Assembly: GCF_022605165.1 (NCBI RefSeq)
Contig: NC_063077.1
Coordinates: 1,054,001-1,118,000, forward strand
DNA length: 64,000 nt
Direction: 5' to 3'
Source of the DNA: Purpureocillium takamizusanense
Lineage: Eukaryota > Ascomycota > Sordariomycetes > Hypocreales > Ophiocordycipitaceae
Shown: positions 34,401 to 43,860 of the stretch, one piece after another
Numbering within the stretch: the stretch's first letter is position 1
Layout of the letters: every line of letters begins with the position of its first letter
Position numbers and translations under genes: made by a program
Notes under the pieces: model-generated
What the model was told of the DNA's origin: nothing
Seen by the model: only the letters and a program-made list of their open reading frames with translations
Databases searched by the model: none

Positions 34401-34885
34401 GAGTCTGTCCTGAGGACGCCGGTATTCCTCTGCAGCCAGCCGGGAAACCCTCCGCCGCTCACTTCTGCGTTGATGTACGGTCCGGGGCGGGCGAGGAGGT
34501 AGATGCCCGCCTGCTTGGCCGCCTCGAAGAACGGCTCCAGGTCGTGGATGTCTTCGGCACGGAACTCGCCTCGCTTGCCCTCAAGAAGCGCCCAGTCAAC
34601 GTAAAACGACACCATGTTGAAGCCCATGGCCTTGATCTTGTGCAGGACGTCCAGGTGGAGCGATGGTACCGGTTGGCGAAACGGATGGTACTCGCCTGAG
34701 AACATCATTGCGCGCTCGCCGCGGATGAATAGAGAGTGCTCATCCCAGGTGACGATGTCCTGAAGCGCCCGCTTCTCCGGCTCGCTGATGATTTGATACG
34801 GCCTGCCGCCTGGGTCAGACAGGCCGAGTGCGTTCGCAGCCGCCAGCGCCAGCGCTGCGCAGAGCGCCGCAGACGATTTCATCAT
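31447..34885 (-). CDS. lacA: Secreted beta-galactosidase, GH35, eight exons
   Basis: Exons: 34374-34885, 34057-34303, 33972-34004, 33815-33910, 33628-33762, 33513-33581, 32866-33463, 31447-32819. All seven introns (46-70 bp) agree in phase, giving 1020 residues, the usual length of fungal GH35 enzymes. It removes terminal beta-galactosyl residues from oligo- and polysaccharides. A signal peptide ([21 protein letters not shown]) indicates secretion. GH35 signatures: [27 protein letters not shown] with acid/base E199, and [15 protein letters not shown] with nucleophile E296 at an exon junction. [22 protein letters not shown] follows, then the beta-rich C-terminal domains. Multiple NxS/T sites fit a glycoprotein. 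A TATAAA lies about 100 bp upstream of the start. Two adjacent Met codons could start; the first is used. The symbol follows the fungal lacA naming and does not imply orthology. Confidence 0.95.
33972..34004 (-). other. 33-nt microexon of the beta-galactosidase gene
   Basis: Encodes [11 protein letters not shown], a conserved GH35 segment. The CAAG acceptor and GTAAGT donor flank it, and both neighbouring introns (52 and 61 bp) are phase 0. Confidence 0.88.
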
Positions 34886-35625
34886 GCGAAAAGATGCTTG
34901 TCGTTGCCAGGATGTGGAGGTCCGTCACTGGGCAGGCTTTTCAATGAGGCCTGCCCCCCGGGTGGGAGTGAGACACCGCATTCCTTTATATCGTGGCCAC
35001 CTACTTGGCGCATTACCTACGAGCCGTCTTTCCAAGAGCCCCTCCCTTTCCCTTGGCCCCCTGGAAGACTTTCGGCTGTGTTCCCAACGGCCCCGGAACA
35101 GTCCTGCTGCACGTCGGTCCGATCCATCATAGTCCGGAAGCGCGATGAAACCCCGTTTTTGACCAAGCGGTTCCTTCCCCAGGCGACGTGTTGTGCCGTC
35201 CGACGAGGCACGGTTCTCCATGCCCGTCTCCTGAAGATTACTAGCATGCAGATTGTAGCATACAGATTAGGCGAGAACAGGGAGCGGTTTGGATCTCTCG
35301 AGTGCGGGGCGATGAAGTTGAGGCCGTGTCCATGGGGGTCCGAGACAGCGGCTCCGACCTCCCCAACCCATCGCGAGCATGCCGATCATGGACGCCAACG
35401 AGGTCGGTCGCACCCGCGCAGGAGGGGTGTCGTGCTATGCTTGCAATTTAGCGTCCCCATGCTCGTGCATGCGAGCAAGACGTATCGGCACATCTGCAGA
35501 GCCTACCAGCGCCATGCCGGGTCATTTGACGCCTACGCTCGTCAGCAGCCACCCGTCCTGCCCGCCGCTTCCGACCTGCTTCAACTCCTACAGTCCGATC
35601 CGCACATGCATTGACTGCGAGGAAA
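34886..35625. other. Intergenic: beta-galactosidase promoter and amidohydrolase 3' side
   Basis: About 740 bp between tandem minus-strand genes. Apart from the TATA box near 34985, no regulatory site or gene was identified. Confidence 0.5.
34985..34990 (-). promoter_or_regulatory. TATA box of the beta-galactosidase gene
   Basis: TATAAA on the minus strand (context GATATAAAGG), about 100 bp upstream of the proposed ATG. Position and match suit a core promoter; the transcription start is not known. Confidence 0.5.
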
Positions 35626-37092
35626 TTAGATTAGCTGCCACGTCGGGTCGTCTTGTTCCGGCTCCTGTGTCATCGACTCGATAACGCCGACGGGAACGCC
35701 CGCATGTTGCCAGACCTTGCCATCCTTCATCACGAAGCTCACTTTTCGCAGCGCCTGCTTGTCCTCACGCGGGTCTGTGTCCAGGGCGATCACGTCGGCG
35801 CGGGTGCCCTTTGCAAGCCATCCGAAGCGAAAACCGCAGGCATCACCGCCGCAGGCTTCCCATCCGCCCAGCATGCACGCTTCTAGAACGTCCTCTACGG
35901 GGATTCCCGCATCAATCAGGAGCTCCATCTCTCTGACACCCTGTCCGTGGTTGAACGTGCCAGTGTCGCCGCCAGCAGCCAAGCGGACGCCCATGTCAAA
36001 TGCGCGTTTGGCTAGTTGTTGGGCCGCCTCCACCTGGTCCTTGCGGATGGCTTCGGTGGCTGCAAGAGTCGGTACCAGAATGGTGTCATGCCTCCTTAGC
36101 TCCCTGAGCAGTTCGTCACCGCCCTCCGATCCGTGCTCTATCGATGTAACGCCAGCCTTGGCAGCCATGATGGCACCCCTGGCAGTTCCTGCATGGCAAG
36201 CCACGGGAAGGCCAGCAAGCCTCGCTTCGTCGACGATGCAATCCATCTCCTCCTGCGTGAACATGACGACCTGAGGGTTCGCAGCTTTGGGTGGGAAGCG
36301 CATGCCACCAATGTATGGATGAGTCTGCAAGGGTGGGAATCTCATGATCTTCCTCCTATAGTCGGCGTAGAACTTGATGACGTCGGCGCCGTCGGCAACC
36401 CTTCTGCGTACTGCTCTCCGGACGCCAGTCGGCCCATCACATGAGTCGGATATGGTCGGCCCAGCTACGCCATTGGCTGCGTTTTCGGTGCGCATCTCAT
36501 AGGAGCCAGTGCTGGTCAGCGCGTGCGTCGCGACGAAGAGTCGCGGACCCGGTATGAGCCCGCGATTGATAGTGTCCCTGAGATTGGCGTCGAACGAGCC
36601 CATACCCTCGGACCCCAGATCACGATAGGTGGTGTATCCAGAAAGGAGCGCGAGACGCACGTGGTTGGTCGCGCGGACCGTGCGCTCAACAATGCTCTCG
36701 TCGCGCATCTGCTCTTGAGCTGGGCGCTCCCTAATGGGTGTCAGCATCCAGCTTAGGCGCATTGAATGGGTCTCATACTCGTAAGAATGGAGGAAAATAT
36801 GGGTGTGCGCATCGACGAAGCCTGGCATGACGACCTTGGCTCGAAGGTCTATGTCGCTGCTCATAATGGGCCTGTCAGCAGAGCCGTCTCGCTCAAAGAC
36901 ATCGGCGACGGCACCCGTCTCAGTATCGACCCGTATCGACAGATTCTTCCTGAAGGACTTGCTATGGGGATCAAAGAGGAGACCTGCGTGAATGGTGACG
37001 AGATTGGGGGTCATGCTGGCGGCGTGAGGACTTGAGGGTCCCGAATGCCTCGAGTTGGGGAGGAGAAGGTGCCTGAAGGGCGTTCTTTCCAT
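35626..37092 (-). CDS. Metal-dependent amidohydrolase (imidazolonepropionase/prolidase-like)
   Basis: One exon, 488 residues from the ATG at 37092; a second in-frame ATG at 37014 (MTPNLVTIHAGLLFDP) would give 462 and is a fair alternative. The amidohydrolase superfamily pattern is complete. GFVDAHTHIF gives the metal-binding HxH near residue 96, followed by SGYTTYRDLG, ADVIKFYAD (possible bridging Lys), VACHAGT, SIEHGSEG (two His ligands), and GGDTGTF with the catalytic Asp near the C-terminal half. Closest in style to bacterial and fungal proteins annotated as amidohydrolase, imidazolonepropionase-like or Xaa-Pro dipeptidase-like. The substrate cannot be assigned. No signal peptide, so intracellular. 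The open frame continues upstream to 37,299, but that part overlaps the kinase relic on the other strand and is not protein-like. Confidence 0.9.
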   Translation of the reverse strand: MERTPFRHLLLPNSRHSGPSSPHAASMTPNLVTIHAGLLFDPHSKSFRKNLSIRVDTETGAVADVFERDGSADRPIMSSDIDLRAKVVMPGFVDAHTHIFLHSYEYETHSMRLSWMLTPIRERPAQEQMRDESIVERTVRATNHVRLALLSGYTTYRDLGSEGMGSFDANLRDTINRGLIPGPRLFVATHALTSTGSYEMRTENAANGVAGPTISDSCDGPTGVRRAVRRRVADGADVIKFYADYRRKIMRFPPLQTHPYIGGMRFPPKAANPQVVMFTQEEMDCIVDEARLAGLPVACHAGTARGAIMAAKAGVTSIEHGSEGGDELLRELRRHDTILVPTLAATEAIRKDQVEAAQQLAKRAFDMGVRLAAGGDTGTFNHGQGVREMELLIDAGIPVEDVLEACMLGGWEACGGDACGFRFGWLAKGTRADVIALDTDPREDKQALRKVSFVMKDGKVWQHAGVPVGVIESMTQEPEQDDPTWQLI

Positions 37093-37299
37093 CTGTACGA
37101 AGTATGTGGCAAGGCTGCTGAGCCCACGGCTTCCTAATCGGGCATAGTCTACTAAACGTGCCGACTCCAAGACGATGATGACAACAGAAATGATCGTGTT
37201 TGATTTAAAATGGCATCTTTTTATCATTACATGGTTAGTGTATATATTGCAGTCAACGCACCCACGATCAACGAGGACGACAACAACCCTTCCTAGCAT

Positions 37300-37769
37300 T
37301 CATTTCTGATTGACCTCGGCTTGGCGATTAAAGGATTTCGGACAGAACATGAGCATCCGGTCCTATAGACAAAACAGGTACGAGAGCTTTTATGGCCATC
37401 GGGCGCTCCTAGTGGAGCAACAATCTTACATGGACGATGTTGAATCATTTTTCTGGGTGCTCTTCTAGATTTGCATTCACTGCAATGGCCCAACTGAGGA
37501 GCAAGTACATGTAATTCTACGGTTCGGCAAATGGATTTACGTGGATACCGAGGAACTAGCTGAAATGAAACTTTGAATTATTGTGAAGATATTTTCCGCA
37601 AAAGACAGAAGACTATTTCACCGAATACGGCAAAGCCTTGGTGACTTGGATAAATAGGATACGAAGAGCCGTCTTCCCGAACAGGGGAAAATGGAAGAAA
37701 GAGGATGAAGAGTTGTATGACTCTATGCAGAAAGTCCTCCTTGAAGCACAAAGGGGCGTCGATGTGTAA
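37300..37769 (+). pseudogene. Decayed FunK1 (fungal protein-kinase-like) gene, 3' part
   Basis: Translation in shifting frames gives the C-lobe of a FunK1 kinase: SFLIDLGLAIK (the DFG-loop region), TRAFMAIG, then DDVESFFWVLF-stop-ICIHCNGPTEEQ, GKWIYVDTEELAEMK-stop, and TWINRIRRAVFPNRGKWKKEDEELYDSM. These are the family hallmarks as I remember them. Stop codons interrupt it at 37366-37368, 37466-37468 and 37574-37576, and there is at least one frameshift near 37410. The stop at 37466 replaces a conserved Trp (TGG to TAG), a change repeat-induced point mutation would make. The N-lobe and catalytic loop are not visible upstream, so the copy is both truncated and broken. It lies next to a transposase relic. 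Confidence 0.82.
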
Positions 37770-37873
37770 CTAGATGATAGGGGTCGATAACAACCCCAAA
37801 TATGAAGATATCAAAAAGTCATGACAATATATTCTTGGATGCAACAAACCAAAAGAGACTCGAAATCCGGCGC

Positions 37874-38063
37874 ATGGCTCCCCGACTTTCCACATCTCAG
37901 CATGAGCAGATCCTTTCTATGACTGCCCAAGAGTTCCCGAGCGATGAGATAGCCGAACTTATATATTCCCGGCACTGTCCGCGCCATGCGCAGACTATGA
38001 CGTACCGTATTCGGGCTTAATAACCCCCCCATCTTCTGCAATACCTCTCGCAAGAAGAGCCTG
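37874..38063 (+). pseudogene. Relic of a Tc1/mariner-type transposase N-terminus
   Basis: MAPRLSTSQHEQILSM matches the opening of the helix-turn-helix region of fungal Tc1/mariner/pogo-type transposases as I remember it. The second helix is recognisable only after a change of frame (GTVRAMRRL, then VFGLNNPP), with a stop codon in between, so the gene is frameshifted. Nothing resembling a catalytic DDE/D domain follows before the APH-like gene. No terminal inverted repeats were identified. Only about 190 bp remain, so assignment to a subfamily is not possible. Confidence 0.65.
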
Positions 38064-38409
38064 ATGGCTAGCATAATCTATGAGGCTTGATGGCCAGGAC
38101 ATAACTTTTGAAGGCGCCCTGCGTAGTTAGAATCGGGTCGCTCTTTTCGGCCTCCTGAATCGGGCCCCCTGCAAGTAATTTGTGGGTTGGCTGCCTGAGC
38201 TTTCAACGCGGCCCGAAGAATATCCCGAGCGAGACATTTCCCCTCCGTTGTTTGAAAGCACGAGCAAATTTTGAGCTGCAGCGCGGCTGCCCATCCTACA
38301 ATCACTTGCAGTTGCTTCGTATACCCGTTGGTCGCAATCCGCAACAATGTTCTGGTTTGTCCGACCCCGTCCGCCGTCTTGCAGATATTAACCTCTTTGT
38401 GATAGTGAA
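38064..38409. other. Intergenic: upstream of the APH-like kinase gene
   Basis: About 345 bp, no gene or repeat recognised. Presumably the promoter of the APH-like gene, but no convincing TATA box. Confidence 0.45.
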
Positions 38410-39372
38410 ATGGTGCCTCCCATAGCGGTTTCCATCACTCGAATCAGTCCTCACGGATGGATCCTGGGCTCCGCGATGATCTGCGAAAGGATTAAGAATC
38501 TGGAGGTCAAACCGGCGACTGCAATTATTGACTGGCAAGATGGCGACAACACCTTCTACCTTCGAAGGAGGACCCCAAACGATATGTCAGGAGGTGACGC
38601 TGAGATCGACAGGATACATGTCGGGGGGACTTCAGCAGCTGTTTGGTGCCTCGGAGAGAATGCGTTCTGCAAGGCACATGCCTGGTGCGAAGGGCTAGAG
38701 CTCGAGGCCAACACTATTCGATTCGTAGGTGAAAAGGCCTCAGAAGTGCCTGTCCCAGAGGTTGTCTACTCATGGATCGATCACGACCTCAACAGAACCT
38801 TCCTCATAACAAAGCGGGTCAGAGGACAAACGTTGGAACGAGCGTGGCCGCAGCTCTCCCCACCCCAACGCATACGAATTGCCCATGATATCGCACGGTT
38901 CTGTGTTATACTGGCTGCCAACACTTCATCCCGGTTTGAAACGGTCACTGGATGTGGTGTCTATGAAGCAAGGTTGATGGAGGGCGCTCATCCATCCCAT
39001 CCCTCTTGGTTACCGAGAATGCTTGGTCCATTCTCGCTGGAGGCCATACAGGACTATATGGCAAACATCTCAACTGAACCTGCCCCAGACATTGATCTGC
39101 CCTTTCACTTCTACCACGCGGACCTTGGACCGACAAACATCATGATATCAGAGGATGGCAACTTTGTCACTGGGATTATTGACTGGGAATCCGCAGCTTA
39201 TTACCCACGATTCTGGGTGGCCACTAAGCCCGTGTATGCTGGGGCCTTTTGGCTTGAATGTGAGACCGACGAACCGAAATTATGGGGTCAGCTCTTAGGA
39301 CAGGCACTCGATGCAAGCGGTTACAAGCGACTGGAAGCAATATTCCGCCGCTGGAAGAGGTCTGTCGCTTAG
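38410..39372 (+). CDS. APH-family (aminoglycoside phosphotransferase-like) kinase
   Basis: Single exon, 320 residues from the ATG at 38410. The APH/choline-kinase fold is shown by the Brenner-type catalytic motif FYHADLGPTNIMIS (HxDxxxxN) and the metal-binding GIIDWESAAYYPRFW after it, both in the C-lobe. LITKRVRGQTLERAW forms the hinge region and AFCKAH in the N-lobe probably carries the ATP-binding Lys. Filamentous fungi carry many such genes; most are not antibiotic-resistance genes and their small-molecule or protein substrates are unknown. A later ATG at 38584 (MSGGDAEIDRIHVGG) is also plausible, since the first ~58 residues are less typical. The gene is intact, unlike the relics just upstream. 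Confidence 0.9.
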   Translation: MVPPIAVSITRISPHGWILGSAMICERIKNLEVKPATAIIDWQDGDNTFYLRRRTPNDMSGGDAEIDRIHVGGTSAAVWCLGENAFCKAHAWCEGLELEANTIRFVGEKASEVPVPEVVYSWIDHDLNRTFLITKRVRGQTLERAWPQLSPPQRIRIAHDIARFCVILAANTSSRFETVTGCGVYEARLMEGAHPSHPSWLPRMLGPFSLEAIQDYMANISTEPAPDIDLPFHFYHADLGPTNIMISEDGNFVTGIIDWESAAYYPRFWVATKPVYAGAFWLECETDEPKLWGQLLGQALDASGYKRLEAIFRRWKRSVA

Positions 39373-42300
39373 TGGGTTGAGGACGTGTTCACTGGTGCTT
39401 GTACACCAAAAGAGTAGTGAGCTTTTATTTTTCATGGAAGTCCGTAGCCCATCATCAAGAAGTTGAACCATTTTCTCCTCAAAACACAAAGACCTGCGGT
39501 GCAAATCCAATTCTCCCGCCGCCGCCGCCGATGACCGCCATATTAGACACAAAGCCGTATCGGCAGCGCTTAGAGAAACTTAGCCATGCATCAGCCCTAT
39601 AGACCTAGTGGGAAGGAGTCATACAGAGGCGCTATGGCGTGGAATCACTTCATTCCATCGGCGCTCCACAACCCTCACACGTCTGGACGGTCGTGTTGTT
39701 GTTGTACTTGCAGTTTTTGTTCGTGCAATGCCTCTCATTCACCAGCTCTGAGACGATAGACTGGACCATACTGAATACCTGGCTGGAAAGAGGCTAGGGG
39801 CGGAGTCGGTTCTGAGATGTGAATGCAAATATGGGTCTTGCAAAAGTGTCGAGGAGAGAGAATGGTGTCAGTGGGGGATGAGGATTCTTGTGTCAAGGCG
39901 AGATGCCAGATTATATACAAATGATTTGAGGCAAAAGCACGAGTAGCGAGCCCTCTTCTGTCACATGGGCCGCTCGAAGTGGGCACCATGAGCTATATCC
40001 AGGATATGTAAGGGCGTTGGCAAGGTTATTGTACGTACGAGCCGAGGGTCCATCGATTGAGACACCTCGAATTCTGCCTGTCTGCTTATGGACGTACTGT
40101 GAGCCGCTAATGCAGAGCGACACATCAACGCAGCGATCAGTTTGTACATTCGTGCGCTCCAGTCCTTACCCCGATGTCGTGCTTGCTGTGTTGGTGCCAT
40201 ACCCCGCGGCCCAAGATAGGAGGGGGGATGCTGCTGTTGAGCGAAGCAACGTACGCGCTATCTCAGGCGAAGTCCATAATAGAATGAACAGCAAGGACTA
40301 TGGGATAGGTGGATGGACAACATGGGATTGGTAGTAATTCAGTGGTCTATAACTCTTCGGACGCGGCACCGTACTGCACCACTGCGGCTGCGGCTCCCAC
40401 CAGCAGCCCTGCGTCACCAAACAGCAGGCCTAAGTGGCCAGCGACGCTAGGAACGTGTGAGATGCCGTGCGAGGGCAAATTCACAGACAGAATATAGGGG
40501 ACCAGAAGCCGACAGTTGATGTTTCTAAAACTCTTGCTATAGACCAGCCAAGTCTCTATGTTCCTACATAGCAAAAGATGGTAGATAAGGAGGGGTTTAG
40601 GGTAGGCTACTTCGCCAGGGCCTACTAAACTCTTGCCCTATGAGTGCTTGCTTGCCTTGATCTGGCTTGTAGTGTATTCTGAGGATCGGCGTTAGCGGAT
40701 GGCATCCTCTCGAGGTCTATTAGAGGGGTACCACGGTCTAGCACTGGTCTGCATTGGGAGGCAAAGCCGTGCAAAACCACGTGAAGATGTGACGTTCCTT
40801 CTGACGAGGATGGATGGGCGACGATGACGTAGAGCTGCCGCGCCCGTCGGTCTACGAAAGTGCTTGCAAAGAGAAACGCCTTATGAGTCCTTCTGGAAAT
40901 GATCGCTTTTCGTTGAGAAGGCTGGTGGGCATTCCTGTGCAACTCGTTCGCAAGGCTCGTATTCGAGTGGATTTAATGGTGGGTGCTGCGCCTCAGGCCA
41001 AAAATAGGTCCTACCTACATACTTGCGACGGGCAGGTATAAAGCCGCTGCTCGCGTGGCAAGCCTGGAGTGAGCGGGCTTGCTGCGGGCTTGTTGCGTTG
41101 GCGGCGCCTAGTACGAATAGGTGTCCTGCACTGTACCCTGTAGTGTGCGGCGTGCGAGAAAGGTGACGGTAACCTGCTAATAAGGCAAGTAGGCTGTGCC
41201 GCTGCGCTGCACTCCGCTGCGTTGTGCGTACCCGCCTCCTGTGTTTGTGTGTGTCCCGCGTGCGGCTCCAGTCGTCGGCCGCCCCAAGACTGGATGGTGG
41301 ACGACAGCTGTTCGTCACATGAGGGTACCCACGGCCAATGAAACGTCGGCCTTGCACAAAAACGGCCACTTGGCCCTGGGTAGACTAGGTAGAGGGCACG
41401 GGATCGCCCTCTCTGACACCCGACCGACACCAACACACACCTACGGCTTCATGTTGGGTGGGATTCAGAGGCCCTACTGGGCATTGGGTAGGCTGGCTGG
41501 CCAGCGGTGAGGGAGACCCCTCCAGTAGCTGCATACCCACGTTTGCAACAACGCAAATGGCCGCCTGCTGTCCAGCGGTCGTTGTGCATCTCACCAACCT
41601 CGGACATAGTACGTATTCACCTCGGGGGGTTTGCCATGTTGTCGGTAAATGCATGCCTGTACGAGGAAAAGGGTGGAGTCGCGCTCAGGCACAAACTGTT
41701 CTCCACTTGGTGGCCGGCCAATTACAACGGCAGGCCAGTGCGGCAGCATCCGCAGCGCGTCTCGCTGTCACTGCCATTGTCTCAACGGTACTCCGTAGGA
41801 TCGCGGGGATGGAACCTGCTGAAAGCACATTACACACACGTATGCCGATGCACAATTTCCCAAGTGCGAGCATAGACACCTGCACAGAAACACTTTGCAC
41901 GGTACGAAGTACATACAATGCGAGAATGTAGTAAATACAATACAATACGTACCTAGGCAAGGTAGGCAGGAGTAGGGGTTCAGTAGAGTGGGGACGCATC
42001 GTCAGGAGACAGGTTTGCTGTTCATGCACTGCTGACCCCCCCAAAACACGTCGGAATCGGGAGACGGACGACAAAAGGAAAGAAAAACCTGCGGCGGTGG
42101 CGTTCACATCGTGCAGCGGCGGCTTGACAAGAGGCGATGGGCTGACACCTGTTCTACGAGGTGGCGCTGGCGAGGCCTAGGCACGGCGACCTGCTGGCTA
42201 CACTGGCAGGTTGGTGGCAGCGCGGCTCTGGCAGCCACGGGGGCACGCTTGGAGGTTCCTGGGCTCACCTCAGCCAGCGGCATCCATGGCTGCTGACCCA

Positions 42301-43014
42301 AGCTCCCGTCCGAGAAAAAAAAAATGCGACCAGGCGGCGCAGGGCAGGTGCGTCTCACCCTCTGGCCTGGTCCTCCCGCCGTGCAGGGCCTGGCCTGTGC
42401 TGCCGTCGTCCCCGGGCCAGTCCTGCCTGCGGTCCCACGCAGCGACGGGGGCGGCGGCGGCGGGGGCCAGACCCCTGCACCAACTGCATAAAAGTCTCTC
42501 GCTCGGCTCCTCCCCTCGTGCGCCGTGACTGACTCTCTTTTCCGCCCTTCAGTCATCCCATCACACGTAGGTACGTGTGTGCCCTGGGTCAGCCTTCCTT
42601 TACGTGTTCCCTTGTTTTTCTTCTTTATCTACTCCCTCGCATCTTCGCGTCCTCTCGTTACCTTCCCGGCCTTGTATACCTGCGTCGGCCCCGAGCCTTC
42701 CCTTGAACCAAGCCAGCCTCATCCGCGCGCCCCCCATCGCGGCGGATCCGCCCAGCGACCGGCGAACCCCCGAATCGCTTGCGTGGCCTCCTTGCACCAA
42801 CGCGCGCGCGTGCGGGAACCACCAGCAACGCTCGCTTCCATCAAAGAATCTGCAACGGGGCGACGAGTACCCGCGACGCCCAGGCACGCGCCAAAGTTTA
42901 TTCTCCGTCAACCTTGGCTCCCTTGCACCGTCGACCCGACCGACTGTCCCGTCACTCACTGTCGATTCTTTCTTTGATATCAAAGTACCACCCGACCCAC
43001 ATACATCATCAACA
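39373..43014. other. Intergenic region, no gene recognised
   Basis: About 3.6 kb. Open frames overlap on both strands without motifs. A CATAAAAG motif at 42487-42494 and a pyrimidine-rich stretch from about 42,520 could be the promoter and long 5' UTR of the Ser/Thr-rich membrane protein. Otherwise nothing is seen. Confidence 0.5.
42487..42494 (+). promoter_or_regulatory. Possible TATA-like element
   Basis: CATAAAAG about 520 bp upstream of the start of the Ser/Thr-rich membrane protein, followed by CT-rich DNA typical of fungal transcription start regions. Weak evidence. Confidence 0.25.
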
Positions 43015-43860
43015 ATGTACTCCTCAAACCTCGTCCGCCTCCTCGTGGTGGTGGTATCGGTGCTCCTGGTGGCTCAGGCTTCCTGGCTCGAAGGAAACCG
43101 CTTCGCCGTCCGATCCGTCGCTCGCAGACAAATTGGCGACATTGTTGGCGGCGCTTCCCCCACCGGTGGGAGCTCCAAGACTCCAGCTAGTACCACGCCG
43201 CCGGCTACGTCCTCGAGCAGCTCGTCCTCCTCTTCGAGTACGTCGTCATCGAGCTCCTCGTCATCATCATCGTCTCCGTCGGCCCGGACGTCGGAGACGC
43301 CCATTTTGACCCCGTCGTCGACTCCGGCCCGGACGACATCATCCAGCAGCTCGTCTAGTGAGACTCCCGTCGTACTGCCGACCACATCTTCCTCGCCGTC
43401 GCCTACTCCGACCCACAGCAGCGAGGATGTACCCCCCAGCTCGACCCCGACCCCGGTGGTTTCGACGAGCATCGAGGTCGTCACCAAGACCAACAGCGAC
43501 GGATCGAAGACGACGGCGTCGTCCACCAAGCTTACCACGTCCACTCCGGGCCTCAACTCGAGCGATTCTGGCCAGACCTCGGGCATGTCGACTAAGACTC
43601 GCAACACCGTGATTGGCGTCGTCGTCGGCGTGGGAGGCGCCATCGTGCTCGGCGCCCTCGGCCTGGTCGCGTGGAGGGTATGGGGACGCAAGAAGCAGAA
43701 CGAGGAGGCCGACGGGCTCATGGACTATAACATGAACCTCGCCCAGCAGGAGAAGCCTGAGCACGGAGGCTCCCCGCCCCCTCAGCGAACCACCCCCTTC
43801 CAGTCGACGCTGGAGAACTATCACCAGCCAACCCATGTCAACGCCTCTTCCAACTTCTGA
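43015..43860 (+). CDS. Ser/Thr-rich single-pass membrane protein (Mid2/WSC-sensor-like layout)
   Basis: Single exon, 281 residues. A hydrophobic N-terminus (MYSSNLVRLLVVVVSVLLVAQASW) is a signal peptide. It is followed by about 170 residues dominated by Ser, Thr and Pro, including long Ser runs, expected to be heavily O-mannosylated and extended. One membrane segment (TVIGVVVGVGGAIVLGALGLVAW, about residues 200-223) precedes a basic stop-transfer RVWGRKKQ. A ~57-residue cytosolic tail is Gln/Pro/Asn-rich. This type I layout is shared by cell-wall stress sensors such as Mid2 and by many uncharacterised ascomycete proteins. There is no WSC Cys domain. A surface sensor or wall-anchored mucin is the inference. 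The start is the first ATG giving a signal peptide; the open frame upstream of it (from 42,577) has no ATG and reads as non-coding. Confidence 0.85.
   Translation: MYSSNLVRLLVVVVSVLLVAQASWLEGNRFAVRSVARRQIGDIVGGASPTGGSSKTPASTTPPATSSSSSSSSSSTSSSSSSSSSSSPSARTSETPILTPSSTPARTTSSSSSSSETPVVLPTTSSSPSPTPTHSSEDVPPSSTPTPVVSTSIEVVTKTNSDGSKTTASSTKLTTSTPGLNSSDSGQTSGMSTKTRNTVIGVVVGVGGAIVLGALGLVAWRVWGRKKQNEEADGLMDYNMNLAQQEKPEHGGSPPPQRTTPFQSTLENYHQPTHVNASSNF

Noticed and set aside
37093..37299. N-terminal extension of the amidohydrolase frame upstream of the ATG at 37092
   Set aside because: The extra residues are not protein-like, no better start is present, and the DNA overlaps the FunK1 relic on the plus strand.
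31447..39372. A sugar-utilisation gene cluster (beta-galactosidase, amidohydrolase, APH-like kinase)
   Set aside because: No sugar transporter, transcription factor or galactose-pathway enzyme is present; the kinase is on the opposite strand beyond relic DNA.
42577..43014. Upstream extension of the Ser/Thr-rich membrane protein
   Set aside because: No ATG in that part, composition like untranslated leader, and the ATG at 43015 gives a clean signal peptide.
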